Of a DNA stretch of 64,000 bases, positions 43,075 through 50,372 are shown piece by piece. Within the stretch, counting starts at the first letter, position 1. The number at the start of each line of letters is the position of its first letter. Below the pieces are notes generated by a model that saw only the letters and a list, made by a program, of their open reading frames with translations, ran no database searches and was not told where the DNA came from. Source of the DNA: a virus; the IMG/VR virus record IMGVR_UViG_3300049846_000848, positions 1-64,000 of that record; one strand, 5' to 3'. Both the position numbers and the translations under genes were made by a program.

Positions 43075-43286
43075 TGAGTTCTAAAGAGTTCTTAGAGAAG
43101 TTAGTGTCAATGAAGCAAGCTATATATGAGACAAGGGGAGATCCTGAAGTAGCTCATGGTAGGGAAGACTCTATGATGGAATTCTATATAGACCATAGTT
43201 TAGAATTCGATAGAGATACCCTAGCCCAGGCTGTTAAGATTATATTAGAAGTTAGGGCTATGGAGTTCTCTAGATGGGGTGCTTAA
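43075..43286 (+). CDS. Small helical hypothetical protein
   Basis: 70 residues from the ATG at 43075, which follows GGGGAGGT. A TTG further up at 43026 would lie in the probable promoter, so it was not used. Unknown. Confidence 0.65.
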
Positions 43287-43320
43287 CCTAATATATGAAT
43301 CAAAACCTGGGGAGGTTTAT

Positions 43321-43941
43321 ATGATACGTAAAGTCGTTGGTGTGGAAAGATTCCACGTAACCTATGATCAGCAGTACGATCTAACCTTAGAATACTGGGT
43401 TAGTATTGCCGATGAAACTAGCACTACCTATGCTATCGATAGCTTCCACGCTACTATCTACTATAAAGGAGCTTACCTCTCTAGCGCCTCCTACTGTAGC
43501 CGTAAGCCTACAAAGCTTAACAAAGATCTAGTCAGAGCATTCATAGATACCGAGGATCTACCTAAGAAAGCTATGGCTTATGCTAATACCAGACTAGTAA
43601 CTAGGGGCCAGAAGTGGACTCTCAAGGTACTAAGCTGGGATACTAATAGAGGCCAAGGTTACGGTATAGTCGAAGAGCTAGGCTATTTCACTGATATCCA
43701 TGGCTGCAACGCTACCAATGCTTTGACCTGCTACGATGAGACAGCTTGTATCAACCTAACTAAAGGTGACCTAATAGAGATAGAACTAGCGGACATGGGA
43801 TCGCATCTAACTCCTACTAAGTTTATGGGTCAATTTGATGAAGCCAAGTCTAAAGGACTAGACCATAGTAAGCTTGCGTTCCTTAGAAGAGATGATAAGA
43901 TAGTGTCAGGTATGTTACCTGAGGGTGAGTCGTTGTTTTAG
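43321..43941 (+). CDS. Hypothetical protein
   Basis: 206 residues from the ATG at 43321 after GGGGAGG. Mixed alpha/beta with several Cys (HGCNATNALTCYD near 140). No family recognised. Confidence 0.65.
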   Translation: MIRKVVGVERFHVTYDQQYDLTLEYWVSIADETSTTYAIDSFHATIYYKGAYLSSASYCSRKPTKLNKDLVRAFIDTEDLPKKAMAYANTRLVTRGQKWTLKVLSWDTNRGQGYGIVEELGYFTDIHGCNATNALTCYDETACINLTKGDLIEIELADMGSHLTPTKFMGQFDEAKSKGLDHSKLAFLRRDDKIVSGMLPEGESLF

Positions 43942-43952
43942 GGAGGTAAATT

Positions 43953-44873
43953 ATGAATTATGGTATTCCTTATATGGGTAGTAAGTCTAAGATCTTAAAG
44001 GATATATGTCCTCTATTCCCTAAGGCTACTCACTTTTATGATCTATTCGGAGGGGGCTTCTCGGTAACTGATTATATGCTTAGACATAGAGGTAACGACT
44101 TTAAGCACTTTCACTTTAATGAGATTAAGCCCGGAATATGTGAACTAGTGCAGGATGCTATTAAAGGTAAATATAACTATGATAACTTTAAGCCTGAATG
44201 GATCTCAAAGGAGAAGTTCTTTGCTAGCGGGGATGTCTACGTAAAGACTGTGTGGTCATTTGGGAATGATGGTAGAACCTACATGTTTGGAAAGAATATA
44301 GAGGAGTATAAACGATCATTGCATCAAGCAGTAGTATTTAATGAGTTCGATCAATTCTCTAAAGATTTCCTAGGTATAGGTAGATTCGAGAATTCTATGC
44401 CTATTAAGGATAGAAGACTCTTAATTAAGAAACTTACTAAAAATACCACCATGTCACCTAACCCTGCTATACGACTCCAGCAACTCCAGCAACTCCAGCA
44501 ACTCCAGCAACTCGAGCGACTCCAGCAACTCGAGCGACTCCAGCAACTCCAGCAACTCGAGTCAAGGCTATCATTTTATAATCTTGATTATAGGGAGGTT
44601 CCTATAAAAGAGGACAGTATCGTATACTGCGACATTCCCTATAAAGGGACTAAGGACTATAGCGTTAGCAGATTCAACCACTCAGACTTTATAGAATGGG
44701 CTGCTAATAACCCTAACCCAGTGTTTATCTCAGAGTACGAGATTCCAGATACTAGATTTTCCATAGTACATGAGGTGAGGAAGAGAGTACTTTTAGACTC
44801 AGCTCAAGCAAATAAATATAAGATAGAAAGGCTATATGCTAACGAAGCTGCTATGCGTAAGTTAAATAAGTAA
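43953..44873 (+). CDS. D12-class N6-adenine DNA methyltransferase with Leu-Gln-Gln repeat
   Basis: 306 residues. MGSKSKI near residue 8, YDLFGGGFS near 29 (AdoMet motif I) and YCDIPYKGT near 225 (DPPY-type motif IV, here DIPY) define the class. A run of ten three-residue units (LQQ/LER) at 175-204 sits between the motifs, probably a helix. It would methylate adenine in a short site, giving protection from restriction. The Pro-to-Ile change in DPPY is unusual and might affect activity. GGGAGG upstream. Confidence 0.75.
   Translation: MNYGIPYMGSKSKILKDICPLFPKATHFYDLFGGGFSVTDYMLRHRGNDFKHFHFNEIKPGICELVQDAIKGKYNYDNFKPEWISKEKFFASGDVYVKTVWSFGNDGRTYMFGKNIEEYKRSLHQAVVFNEFDQFSKDFLGIGRFENSMPIKDRRLLIKKLTKNTTMSPNPAIRLQQLQQLQQLQQLERLQQLERLQQLQQLESRLSFYNLDYREVPIKEDSIVYCDIPYKGTKDYSVSRFNHSDFIEWAANNPNPVFISEYEIPDTRFSIVHEVRKRVLLDSAQANKYKIERLYANEAAMRKLNK
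44475..44564 (+). repeat. 9-base tandem repeat in the adenine methyltransferase gene
   Basis: Ten units of CTCCAGCAA or CTCGAGCGA type, coding LQQ and LER. Such repeats can expand or contract by slippage in steps of three residues without breaking the frame. Confidence 0.9.
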
Positions 44874-44887
44874 CAAGAGGAGACCGA

Positions 44888-45154
44888 ATGAAAGTATTAG
44901 AATCAGCTAAAGTATTGAAAACACTAGACATATCTCTATTACCAGAAGTTAGAGTGGTACTAGGTTACAAGAATTGTAGTGAATCCCAAAGAGACGGTGA
45001 CCTATGGCTGTTCTTTGATCGCGACCAAGTTACCAAAGAGCCTATCTCTATGCGCAAACTACATAAAGCCACCGTAATTCTACAAGTCAAGGACGATAAG
45101 ATCCTAGTCTATAAAGACCAACAAAATCTATTGGCTCAATTTAAAGGGGAGTAA
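44888..45154 (+). CDS. Small hypothetical protein
   Basis: 88 residues, alpha/beta, no motif. AGAGGAG before the ATG. Confidence 0.6.
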   Translation: MKVLESAKVLKTLDISLLPEVRVVLGYKNCSESQRDGDLWLFFDRDQVTKEPISMRKLHKATVILQVKDDKILVYKDQQNLLAQFKGE

Positions 45155-45157
45155 CGC

Positions 45158-45409
45158 ATGGACTCCCCCTCATTCCCTAAGTTTCGTAACTTAGAGGTAG
45201 GCACTATCGTCTACTGCCTTGATATAGGATACGCTACCGTCATCACAGTCAATAAGGAGGATGACTACATCTGTCTCAAAGCTCAATACAAGAGGGATGC
45301 TTCTGGCTTAGAGCTCTTCCGTGACTGTAAGTTCGACGGTAGATATTGCTCCGAGGATGAGAATCCTATGGTGTATTGGGTTAATCCTGGGCTCATCCAT
45401 AACAACTAA
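45158..45409 (+). CDS. Small hypothetical protein, beta-rich
   Basis: 83 residues with an SH3-like look (VGTIVYCLDIGYATVITV), unknown role. GGGGAG upstream; last gene before a promoter-bearing gap. Confidence 0.6.
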   Translation: MDSPSFPKFRNLEVGTIVYCLDIGYATVITVNKEDDYICLKAQYKRDASGLELFRDCKFDGRYCSEDENPMVYWVNPGLIHNN

Positions 45410-45459
45410 ACCTACCTTATTTAGCCTATAACTACTTAGAATCATTAATCTTTTACCTA

Positions 45460-45488
45460 TTGACTTTAAACCTCCCACAGAGTAAGAT
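45460..45488 (+). promoter_or_regulatory. Sigma70-type promoter
   Basis: TTGACT (45460-45465), 17-base spacer, TAAGAT (45483-45488), in a 117-base gap before a gene with GGGGAGGT. Confidence 0.5.
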
Positions 45489-45526
45489 ACCAGAATAGAA
45501 ACAAACATATACCTGGGGAGGTACTT

Positions 45527-45736
45527 ATGCTAGTTTTCATTCAATCAGTTCGCTACCTTAAGTCACTCGGTTACACTAAGCCAGCGATCCTATCTACCGT
45601 ACAGTCACCTAAAGACTTACAAGAGATCGGTATCGAGCTAACCCTAACTCAAAAGCTACAGCTAACTAATCTTATCATTAAGGCTGATCCTAAGCGCCTC
45701 AATGACCTATACGACCTAGCTGTAGGGGCGTTCTAA
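45527..45736 (+). CDS. Small helical hypothetical protein
   Basis: 69 residues, helical, no motif. Strong GGGGAGGT site. Unknown. Confidence 0.6.
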   Translation: MLVFIQSVRYLKSLGYTKPAILSTVQSPKDLQEIGIELTLTQKLQLTNLIIKADPKRLNDLYDLAVGAF

Positions 45737-45828
45737 TGTACTGGGGTAACATTCACTGGGGGTGGATACTACGGTGCCACCTCCTAGTAGGGTTCATGTT
45801 ATTAATCGCAGAAACAATGGGAGGATAA
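45736..45828 (+). CDS. Tiny membrane protein (30 residues)
   Basis: Trp-rich N-terminus then one hydrophobic segment (LLVGFMLLIAE). The start overlaps the preceding stop (TAATG); the next gene follows one base after. Confidence 0.4.
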   Translation: MYWGNIHWGWILRCHLLVGFMLLIAETMGG

Positions 45829-45829
45829 T

Positions 45830-46126
45830 ATGTCTAATATTAAACTAACTAAAGAACAAGAGATCATGATGGATGCCTTTGAGAAACATATCCAAGCCAA
45901 CCCTACGCCTAAGGCAGTTACTCAGGCTACAGTCGAAGAGATAGTAGCTGAGATGACCATAGAGGCTCTCTTATTCGAGCTAGACGTGGCCAAGAAAGAA
46001 GCCAACACCTACCGTGGCAGCCAAGACGGTAGCATGAGAGCTTGTTATGTTAGCTACTGTGGCCCAGAGATCGAAGCAGAGTTAGAGCGTCGAGGAGTAC
46101 CCTTTACTAAGCAGTCATTCAACTAG
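45830..46126 (+). CDS. Small acidic helical protein
   Basis: 98 residues, acidic and helical. GGGAGG precedes the ATG. Unknown. Confidence 0.6.
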   Translation: MSNIKLTKEQEIMMDAFEKHIQANPTPKAVTQATVEEIVAEMTIEALLFELDVAKKEANTYRGSQDGSMRACYVSYCGPEIEAELERRGVPFTKQSFN

Positions 46127-46135
46127 GAGTAAACC

Positions 46136-46381
46136 ATGTGTAATAACAGACACTTACAGTACGAACCTAATATCACGTACTTATGCAACTGTGACGGCCC
46201 CGATAGAGTTAAGTCTACCTTCCGTCCAGTAGAAACATACCGCGACGGTATATGCCTAGAGTGTCATTACATGGCGGTAGCTCAGCTAACCCCAGCCACT
46301 GTACAGGCACCTAGACGTAAGGCTAAGAGCCATAGTAACCTTAAAGGCGGAGGTAGCCATGCTAACTTGCACTTGTCTTAA
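46136..46381 (+). CDS. Cys-rich small protein, possible zinc finger
   Basis: 81 residues with CNCDGP and CLECH, pairs that can hold zinc, then a basic Ser/Gly/His tail. AGGAG upstream. It is followed by a related-looking Cys-rich gene. Confidence 0.6.
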   Translation: MCNNRHLQYEPNITYLCNCDGPDRVKSTFRPVETYRDGICLECHYMAVAQLTPATVQAPRRKAKSHSNLKGGGSHANLHLS

Positions 46382-46727
46382 GTCTCATCCAGATAAGCCC
46401 TATGCCTTCTGTGAGGTAGAGACTGTAGACGGATACTGCGTCCATTGTGGTCATGCAGCCGTAGAGTTTCCCGATGGCGCTAGCTTGGTTAGACCCAATC
46501 ACTACCTATTAGGAGAGGCTGGCCATAAGTTCTGGCGTCACTGTAGTCAGTGTAACGCGGCTACTAGGATAGAAGATCTAGTGGCTGTCACCCCGAGAGA
46601 GATACGATGTAAGCTATGCCGGTGTAGGGTGTATAATAAGTGGCGAGCAGCTACGGGTAGAACGGCTAAGAGCCAGTGTAATGACCTAGGGGATTGGGTA
46701 GCTAAGTCGGAACGGAGACGGGAGTAA
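46359..46727 (+). CDS. Cys/His-rich protein, possible double zinc finger
   Basis: 122 residues with three Cys groups: CTCLKSHPDKPYAFC, CVHCGH, and HCSQCN with CKLCRC. Likely two or more zinc sites; role unknown. Overlaps the previous gene by 23 bases; GGAGGT upstream. Confidence 0.6.
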   Translation: MLTCTCLKSHPDKPYAFCEVETVDGYCVHCGHAAVEFPDGASLVRPNHYLLGEAGHKFWRHCSQCNAATRIEDLVAVTPREIRCKLCRCRVYNKWRAATGRTAKSQCNDLGDWVAKSERRRE

Positions 46728-46730
46728 GGT

Positions 46731-46988
46731 ATGATATATAAGTTATTGATAAGGCTACATAGATTTTATTCCTATACCTTTAACGACATGGTGCCAACTA
46801 GATGGCTGGTCCGACAAGGTATGCCTTATGGGGCAGCTTTGTTGCCTGGTAACGTAGGTAAGAATACTAAGTATATAGCTCTTAGATACTACCATAGTGG
46901 TATGTCTATTGACGCCATAGCCAAGAGGTGTAATATGACTAGAGAACGAGTAAGGCTGTACTTAGCTAAAGCAGCTAGAGGAGGATGA
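46731..46988 (+). CDS. Small helix-turn-helix protein resembling sigma region 4
   Basis: 85 residues. Residues 48-83 read as a sigma region 4.2-like helix-turn-helix: SGMSIDAIAKRCNMTRERV followed by RLYLAKAARGG. There is no region 2, so it cannot act as a sigma factor alone. It may be a DNA-binding regulator or a factor that blocks or redirects RNA polymerase at the -35 element. Confidence 0.6.
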   Translation: MIYKLLIRLHRFYSYTFNDMVPTRWLVRQGMPYGAALLPGNVGKNTKYIALRYYHSGMSIDAIAKRCNMTRERVRLYLAKAARGG

Positions 46989-46989
46989 T

Positions 46990-47838
46990 ATGCGATTTAA
47001 ACTTAGATTAGATTTAAAATTAGAGTTAGTGGGTAGAACTCTCTATAGGATAGAGGCTACTGAGGATCAGAAGTATGCTAAGAAAGGTGATTTGGGCGGG
47101 TATATTGAGAAGGTAGAAAATCTCCAAGATAACGCCTGGGTCTCTGGTAATGCCCAAGTCTATGGTAATGCCCAAGTCTATGGTGATGCCCAAGTCTATG
47201 GTGATGCCCGAGTCTCTGGTGATGCCCAAGTCTATGGTGATGCCCGAGTCTATGGTAATACCCTAGTCTCTGGTAATGCCTGGGTCTCTGGTAATGCCCG
47301 AGTCTATGGTAATACCCTAGTCTATGGTGATGCCCGAGTCTATGGTAATACCCTAGTCTCTGGTAATGCCTGGGTCTCTGGTAATGCCCGAGTCTATGGT
47401 AATACCCTAGTCTATGGTAATACCCTAGTCTCTGGTAATGCCCAAGTCTATGGTAATGCCCAAGTCTATGGTGATGCCCGAGTCTATGGTGATGCCCGAG
47501 TCTCTGGTGATGCCCGAGTCTCTGGTGATGCCCAAGTCTATGGTGATGCCCAAGTCTATGGTGATGCCCGAGTCTATGGTAATACCCAAGTCTATGGTAA
47601 TGCTGAAGTCCGTACCAGATTCTCGGTGCAAAATATAATAGGTTTATCGTTTAATATGACACTAACTAACGAAGGAGTCTCAATAGGATGCAAGTTCTTT
47701 AAGCATCATGAGATTGATCGTGTTACTTATCAAGACTTAAAGACAGAAGTATTAGATGAAGAAGAGTTTAATCTCTTAAAGAATATATACTTGATTCATT
47801 ATGAGTATATGCTTAAAATGGAAGACAGTGTTAAATAG
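46990..47838 (+). CDS. Hexapeptide-repeat (left-handed beta-helix) protein
   Basis: 282 residues. A short N-terminal domain with KKGDLGGYIEKVENL is followed by 26 near-perfect six-residue units of the type NAQVYG/DARVSG/NTLVYG (48-203), then a 70-residue C-terminal domain. Such repeats build a left-handed beta-helix. The N-terminal GDLGGYIE motif recurs in phage and bacterial proteins of this kind, of unknown function. GAGGAGG upstream. Confidence 0.75.
   Translation: MRFKLRLDLKLELVGRTLYRIEATEDQKYAKKGDLGGYIEKVENLQDNAWVSGNAQVYGNAQVYGDAQVYGDARVSGDAQVYGDARVYGNTLVSGNAWVSGNARVYGNTLVYGDARVYGNTLVSGNAWVSGNARVYGNTLVYGNTLVSGNAQVYGNAQVYGDARVYGDARVSGDARVSGDAQVYGDAQVYGDARVYGNTQVYGNAEVRTRFSVQNIIGLSFNMTLTNEGVSIGCKFFKHHEIDRVTYQDLKTEVLDEEEFNLLKNIYLIHYEYMLKMEDSVK
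47131..47616 (+). repeat. 18-base tandem repeat, about 27 units
   Basis: Units like GTCTATGGTGATGCCCGA repeat in frame. A five-unit block (90 bases) is duplicated (units 8-12 and 13-17). The near identity at DNA level, including synonymous positions, points to recent expansion. Confidence 0.95.
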
Positions 47839-47849
47839 AGGAGTTTAGT

Positions 47850-48053
47850 ATGAAAGATATATTAGAACTATTGGGATACCTAACAATACCAACACTATGC
47901 ATGGCGATGCTAGCCTACCTAATGCTTACTGCGCCACCTATACTCTCATCATTCGAGCAGCACATCCAAGACCGCATTAAAGCCGCGGACTCTATGGCTA
48001 TTACAGCGCAGGAGAAGGCAGTGAGGGCTAGGACTGAGGGAGGTGGGAAGTGA
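47850..48053 (+). CDS. Small membrane protein
   Basis: 67 residues: an N-terminal transmembrane helix (about 8-28) and a charged helical tail with many Ala/Arg/Lys. GAGGAG upstream. Ends in a GTGA overlap with the endonuclease gene. Confidence 0.6.
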   Translation: MKDILELLGYLTIPTLCMAMLAYLMLTAPPILSSFEQHIQDRIKAADSMAITAQEKAVRARTEGGGK

Positions 48054-48625
48054 GGACAGGGTATGGTCTGAATGAAGTCGTGGATATAGAATGGAGACCA
48101 ATAAAAGACTACGAAGGGCTCTATGAAGTCTCTAACTATGGTGACATAAAACGACTAGGGAGAACAATAACGTATCCATGCGGAAGAAAGGTAGTACTAA
48201 AAGATATGATACGAGCGAGGTGTCAAAATTCATCGGGCTATACCATAGTGGATTTAACAAAGAACAGAAAGGGCAAAAGTTATAGAGTTCATATTTTAGT
48301 GGCACAAGCTTTTATTCCTAACCCAGATAATAAAAGTCAGGTTAATCATAAGGATTTTAATAAAACTAATAATCACATTGATAACCTAGAATGGGTGCAT
48401 CCGATAGAAAACACCAGGCATGCTATTAATTCCAAAAAACATAACCATGGAGAGATTCACTACGAAGCAAAAATCACCAATAATGATGCAAAAGAAATCT
48501 ATAGGTTATATGCCCTAGAGGGAGTGAGTGCTAAGTTGGTTGCTAAAAAGTTTAATATTACTACCAATATAGTCTATAATATAAAAACAAAGAGAACATG
48601 GAAACATATACACGAGGAGAACTAG
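48050..48625 (+). CDS. Free-standing HNH homing endonuclease with NUMOD4 domain
   Basis: 191 residues. NUMOD4-type start EWRPIKDYEGLYEVSNYG, then the HNH core VHILVAQAF, QVNHKDFNKTNNHIDNLEWV, and a C-terminal helix-turn-helix (GVSAKLVAKKFNITTNIVY). It would cut related phage DNA and spread by repair copying. The start is GTG at 48050, overlapping the previous stop, with GAGGTGGGAA before it. Confidence 0.85.
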   Translation: MRTGYGLNEVVDIEWRPIKDYEGLYEVSNYGDIKRLGRTITYPCGRKVVLKDMIRARCQNSSGYTIVDLTKNRKGKSYRVHILVAQAFIPNPDNKSQVNHKDFNKTNNHIDNLEWVHPIENTRHAINSKKHNHGEIHYEAKITNNDAKEIYRLYALEGVSAKLVAKKFNITTNIVYNIKTKRTWKHIHEEN

Positions 48626-48699
48626 CCAAGTTATACCTCTTGGGGTATAGTTATATAGGCAATAGAGTTATTTATACCCGATAGGGATTGGAGGAATGA

Positions 48700-48927
48700 A
48701 TGGAAACATCTTACTATAGGGATCTAGTGGCGCGATTAGATTCTGCTATGAGTGCTTGGGACAATTACAACGCATCGCATGAAATTGATGAAGCCTACGA
48801 ACAGTACTTACTTAGTAGTAGAGAAGCACTTTTATCAGAAGTAACTGATTACTTATATCCTATTCAAGGTAATCTCGTCCCATTAGAGCGAATCAAATGG
48901 AAGGCAGAACTTCGGAGAAGTAAATGA
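48700..48927 (+). CDS. Small helical hypothetical protein
   Basis: 75 residues, helical and acidic. GGAGG upstream; overlaps the next start. Unknown. Confidence 0.6.
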   Translation: METSYYRDLVARLDSAMSAWDNYNASHEIDEAYEQYLLSSREALLSEVTDYLYPIQGNLVPLERIKWKAELRRSK

Positions 48928-49289
48928 ATAACACAAACTTAGACTGCCGTATAGCTACTGAATTTATGGGCTGGGAGTTAAGCCATAACAGTGAGATATG
49001 GTGTCAGGATGGTGAATGTTTGAGGGACGTAGAGGACTTCTCCCCAACTACCGACATGAACGCGGCGTATGTTGTGCTGGAGAAGATTGCGAGTAAAACA
49101 GACGTTATTATGGGGACTTTACTAAATAAAAAGTGGACAATAGATGCCATGGATTTAAAAGGACCTTACGGAATAAGTATCTACGATCACTTACATATTG
49201 AAAGTAGTTCACTACCACTCGCAGTTAGTTTATTAGCCGAGAAGATCATGGACACGCCGGAGTATATGGCGTTATTTAAGGGGGAATAG
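48924..49289 (+). CDS. Phage ABA-sandwich-type hypothetical protein
   Basis: 121 residues. The pattern IATEFMGWEL, W-x-DG, then FSPTTDMNAAYVVLEKI is that of the widespread phage ABA sandwich domain proteins, whose function is unknown. CGGAG upstream. Confidence 0.65.
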   Translation: MNNTNLDCRIATEFMGWELSHNSEIWCQDGECLRDVEDFSPTTDMNAAYVVLEKIASKTDVIMGTLLNKKWTIDAMDLKGPYGISIYDHLHIESSSLPLAVSLLAEKIMDTPEYMALFKGE

Positions 49290-49290
49290 G

Positions 49291-49575
49291 ATGTTTGGAT
49301 ATACCATTGTCAGAAAGGATTATTTAGAAAGACTAGAACGCAATCACACTAAACTGCGGAAATTGGTGTATGTCACATCTTGGTTCTCCGGATGGAGAGA
49401 TCTTAAGATTATATGGGATTACGTATTTACTGAGACATATTATGGAGGAATAGAGTCCTGCCGCAGGGAGTACGCTAAATCTAGGGGTACAGACGAGTAT
49501 GGAAGTCCTAGGAAGTGTGAGATCAATATACCTAAAGTCATTCCAGCCGAACTAGACGGACTACCGGAGGATTAA
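49291..49575 (+). CDS. Small hypothetical protein
   Basis: 94 residues, basic, helical N-terminal half. GGGGAATAGG before the ATG. Unknown. Confidence 0.6.
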   Translation: MFGYTIVRKDYLERLERNHTKLRKLVYVTSWFSGWRDLKIIWDYVFTETYYGGIESCRREYAKSRGTDEYGSPRKCEINIPKVIPAELDGLPED

Positions 49576-49576
49576 T

Positions 49577-49780
49577 ATGGACGCTAAAGCAAGATTAGAA
49601 GTATTAAAGGAAAGATTCGATCTATTGCAATCTTACTACAACTCCTATACTGAGGACGCATTAGCCGCACTATCATTGGCTTCAGCAGAGATATCTAGGT
49701 TAGAGGCAGAGATAGCGGAAAAGAGCGCTCCAATGAAGCCTAAACCTGGCATAAGGAGCTCTGAATGGCACCCATACTAA
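49577..49780 (+). CDS. Small coiled-coil protein
   Basis: 67 residues, Leu/Ala/Glu coiled coil then a Pro/Lys tail. GGAGG upstream. Confidence 0.55.
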   Translation: MDAKARLEVLKERFDLLQSYYNSYTEDALAALSLASAEISRLEAEIAEKSAPMKPKPGIRSSEWHPY

Positions 49781-49968
49781 TCACCTGTATCGTATCCACC
49801 CTAGGACTCTCCCATACCTTTAGTTATAATAATACTAAGGTGCATAAAGAGACTATAGATTCTACCTTTAATTTCGAGGGGTTAGAGTCTATTGACAATT
49901 ATTGGGCTATAAAAGACAATGAGGGTAGGGAAGTTACGTTCTTTCCTGAGTGCAAGGAGACTAAATGA
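49765..49968 (+). CDS. Small exported protein
   Basis: 67 residues with a hydrophobic N-terminus resembling a signal peptide (to about residue 20) and a polar remainder. AAGGAG upstream; overlaps both neighbours. Confidence 0.5.
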   Translation: MAPILITCIVSTLGLSHTFSYNNTKVHKETIDSTFNFEGLESIDNYWAIKDNEGREVTFFPECKETK

Positions 49969-50372
49969 AAATAGTTAATATTAAAGAACTAAGAGACTAT
50001 AAAAGAGATAATGAAAGCTACGCGAATTTTGATGGTTATGAGATCGAGACTGAGACCGATATTATTAGATTATTAATATCTAACTATCAAGCCTGCTGTG
50101 AGACTTGGGGGCAGATAACCTCTGCCGACGACTTAAAAGAGTTTATAGGAGCTGAGATCCTACGTTTAGAGACGGTATCTTCTGGTGATTGGACTAAGTC
50201 TGAGATCATTAAAAATAAGATAGATGAGTACTACGACGAAGTGGAAGCAGCCTTTATCAACATAGAGACTGACCGTGGACTACTACAGCTAGCCGTGTAT
50301 AATCACCATAACGGGTACTATGGGCATGATATACTTATAGAGAGCACCGCTAAGGTAGGAGAGACTAAGTGA
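49965..50372 (+). CDS. Hypothetical protein
   Basis: 135 residues, acidic, with YQACCETWG near residue 45 and HHNGYYGHD near 118, a pattern I have seen in small phage proteins without known function. Stop overlaps the methyltransferase GTG start. Confidence 0.6.
   Translation: MKIVNIKELRDYKRDNESYANFDGYEIETETDIIRLLISNYQACCETWGQITSADDLKEFIGAEILRLETVSSGDWTKSEIIKNKIDEYYDEVEAAFINIETDRGLLQLAVYNHHNGYYGHDILIESTAKVGETK

Noticed and set aside
47131-47631. Long open frames in other phases and on the minus strand over the 18-base repeat, and a CRISPR-like appearance
   Set aside because: The unit length is a multiple of three, so every frame stays open; there are no unique spacers and the in-frame protein is a clear hexapeptide-repeat protein.
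48598-48684. 28-codon frame overlapping the end of the homing endonuclease
   Set aside because: Short, no ribosome binding site and no features; it may be chance.
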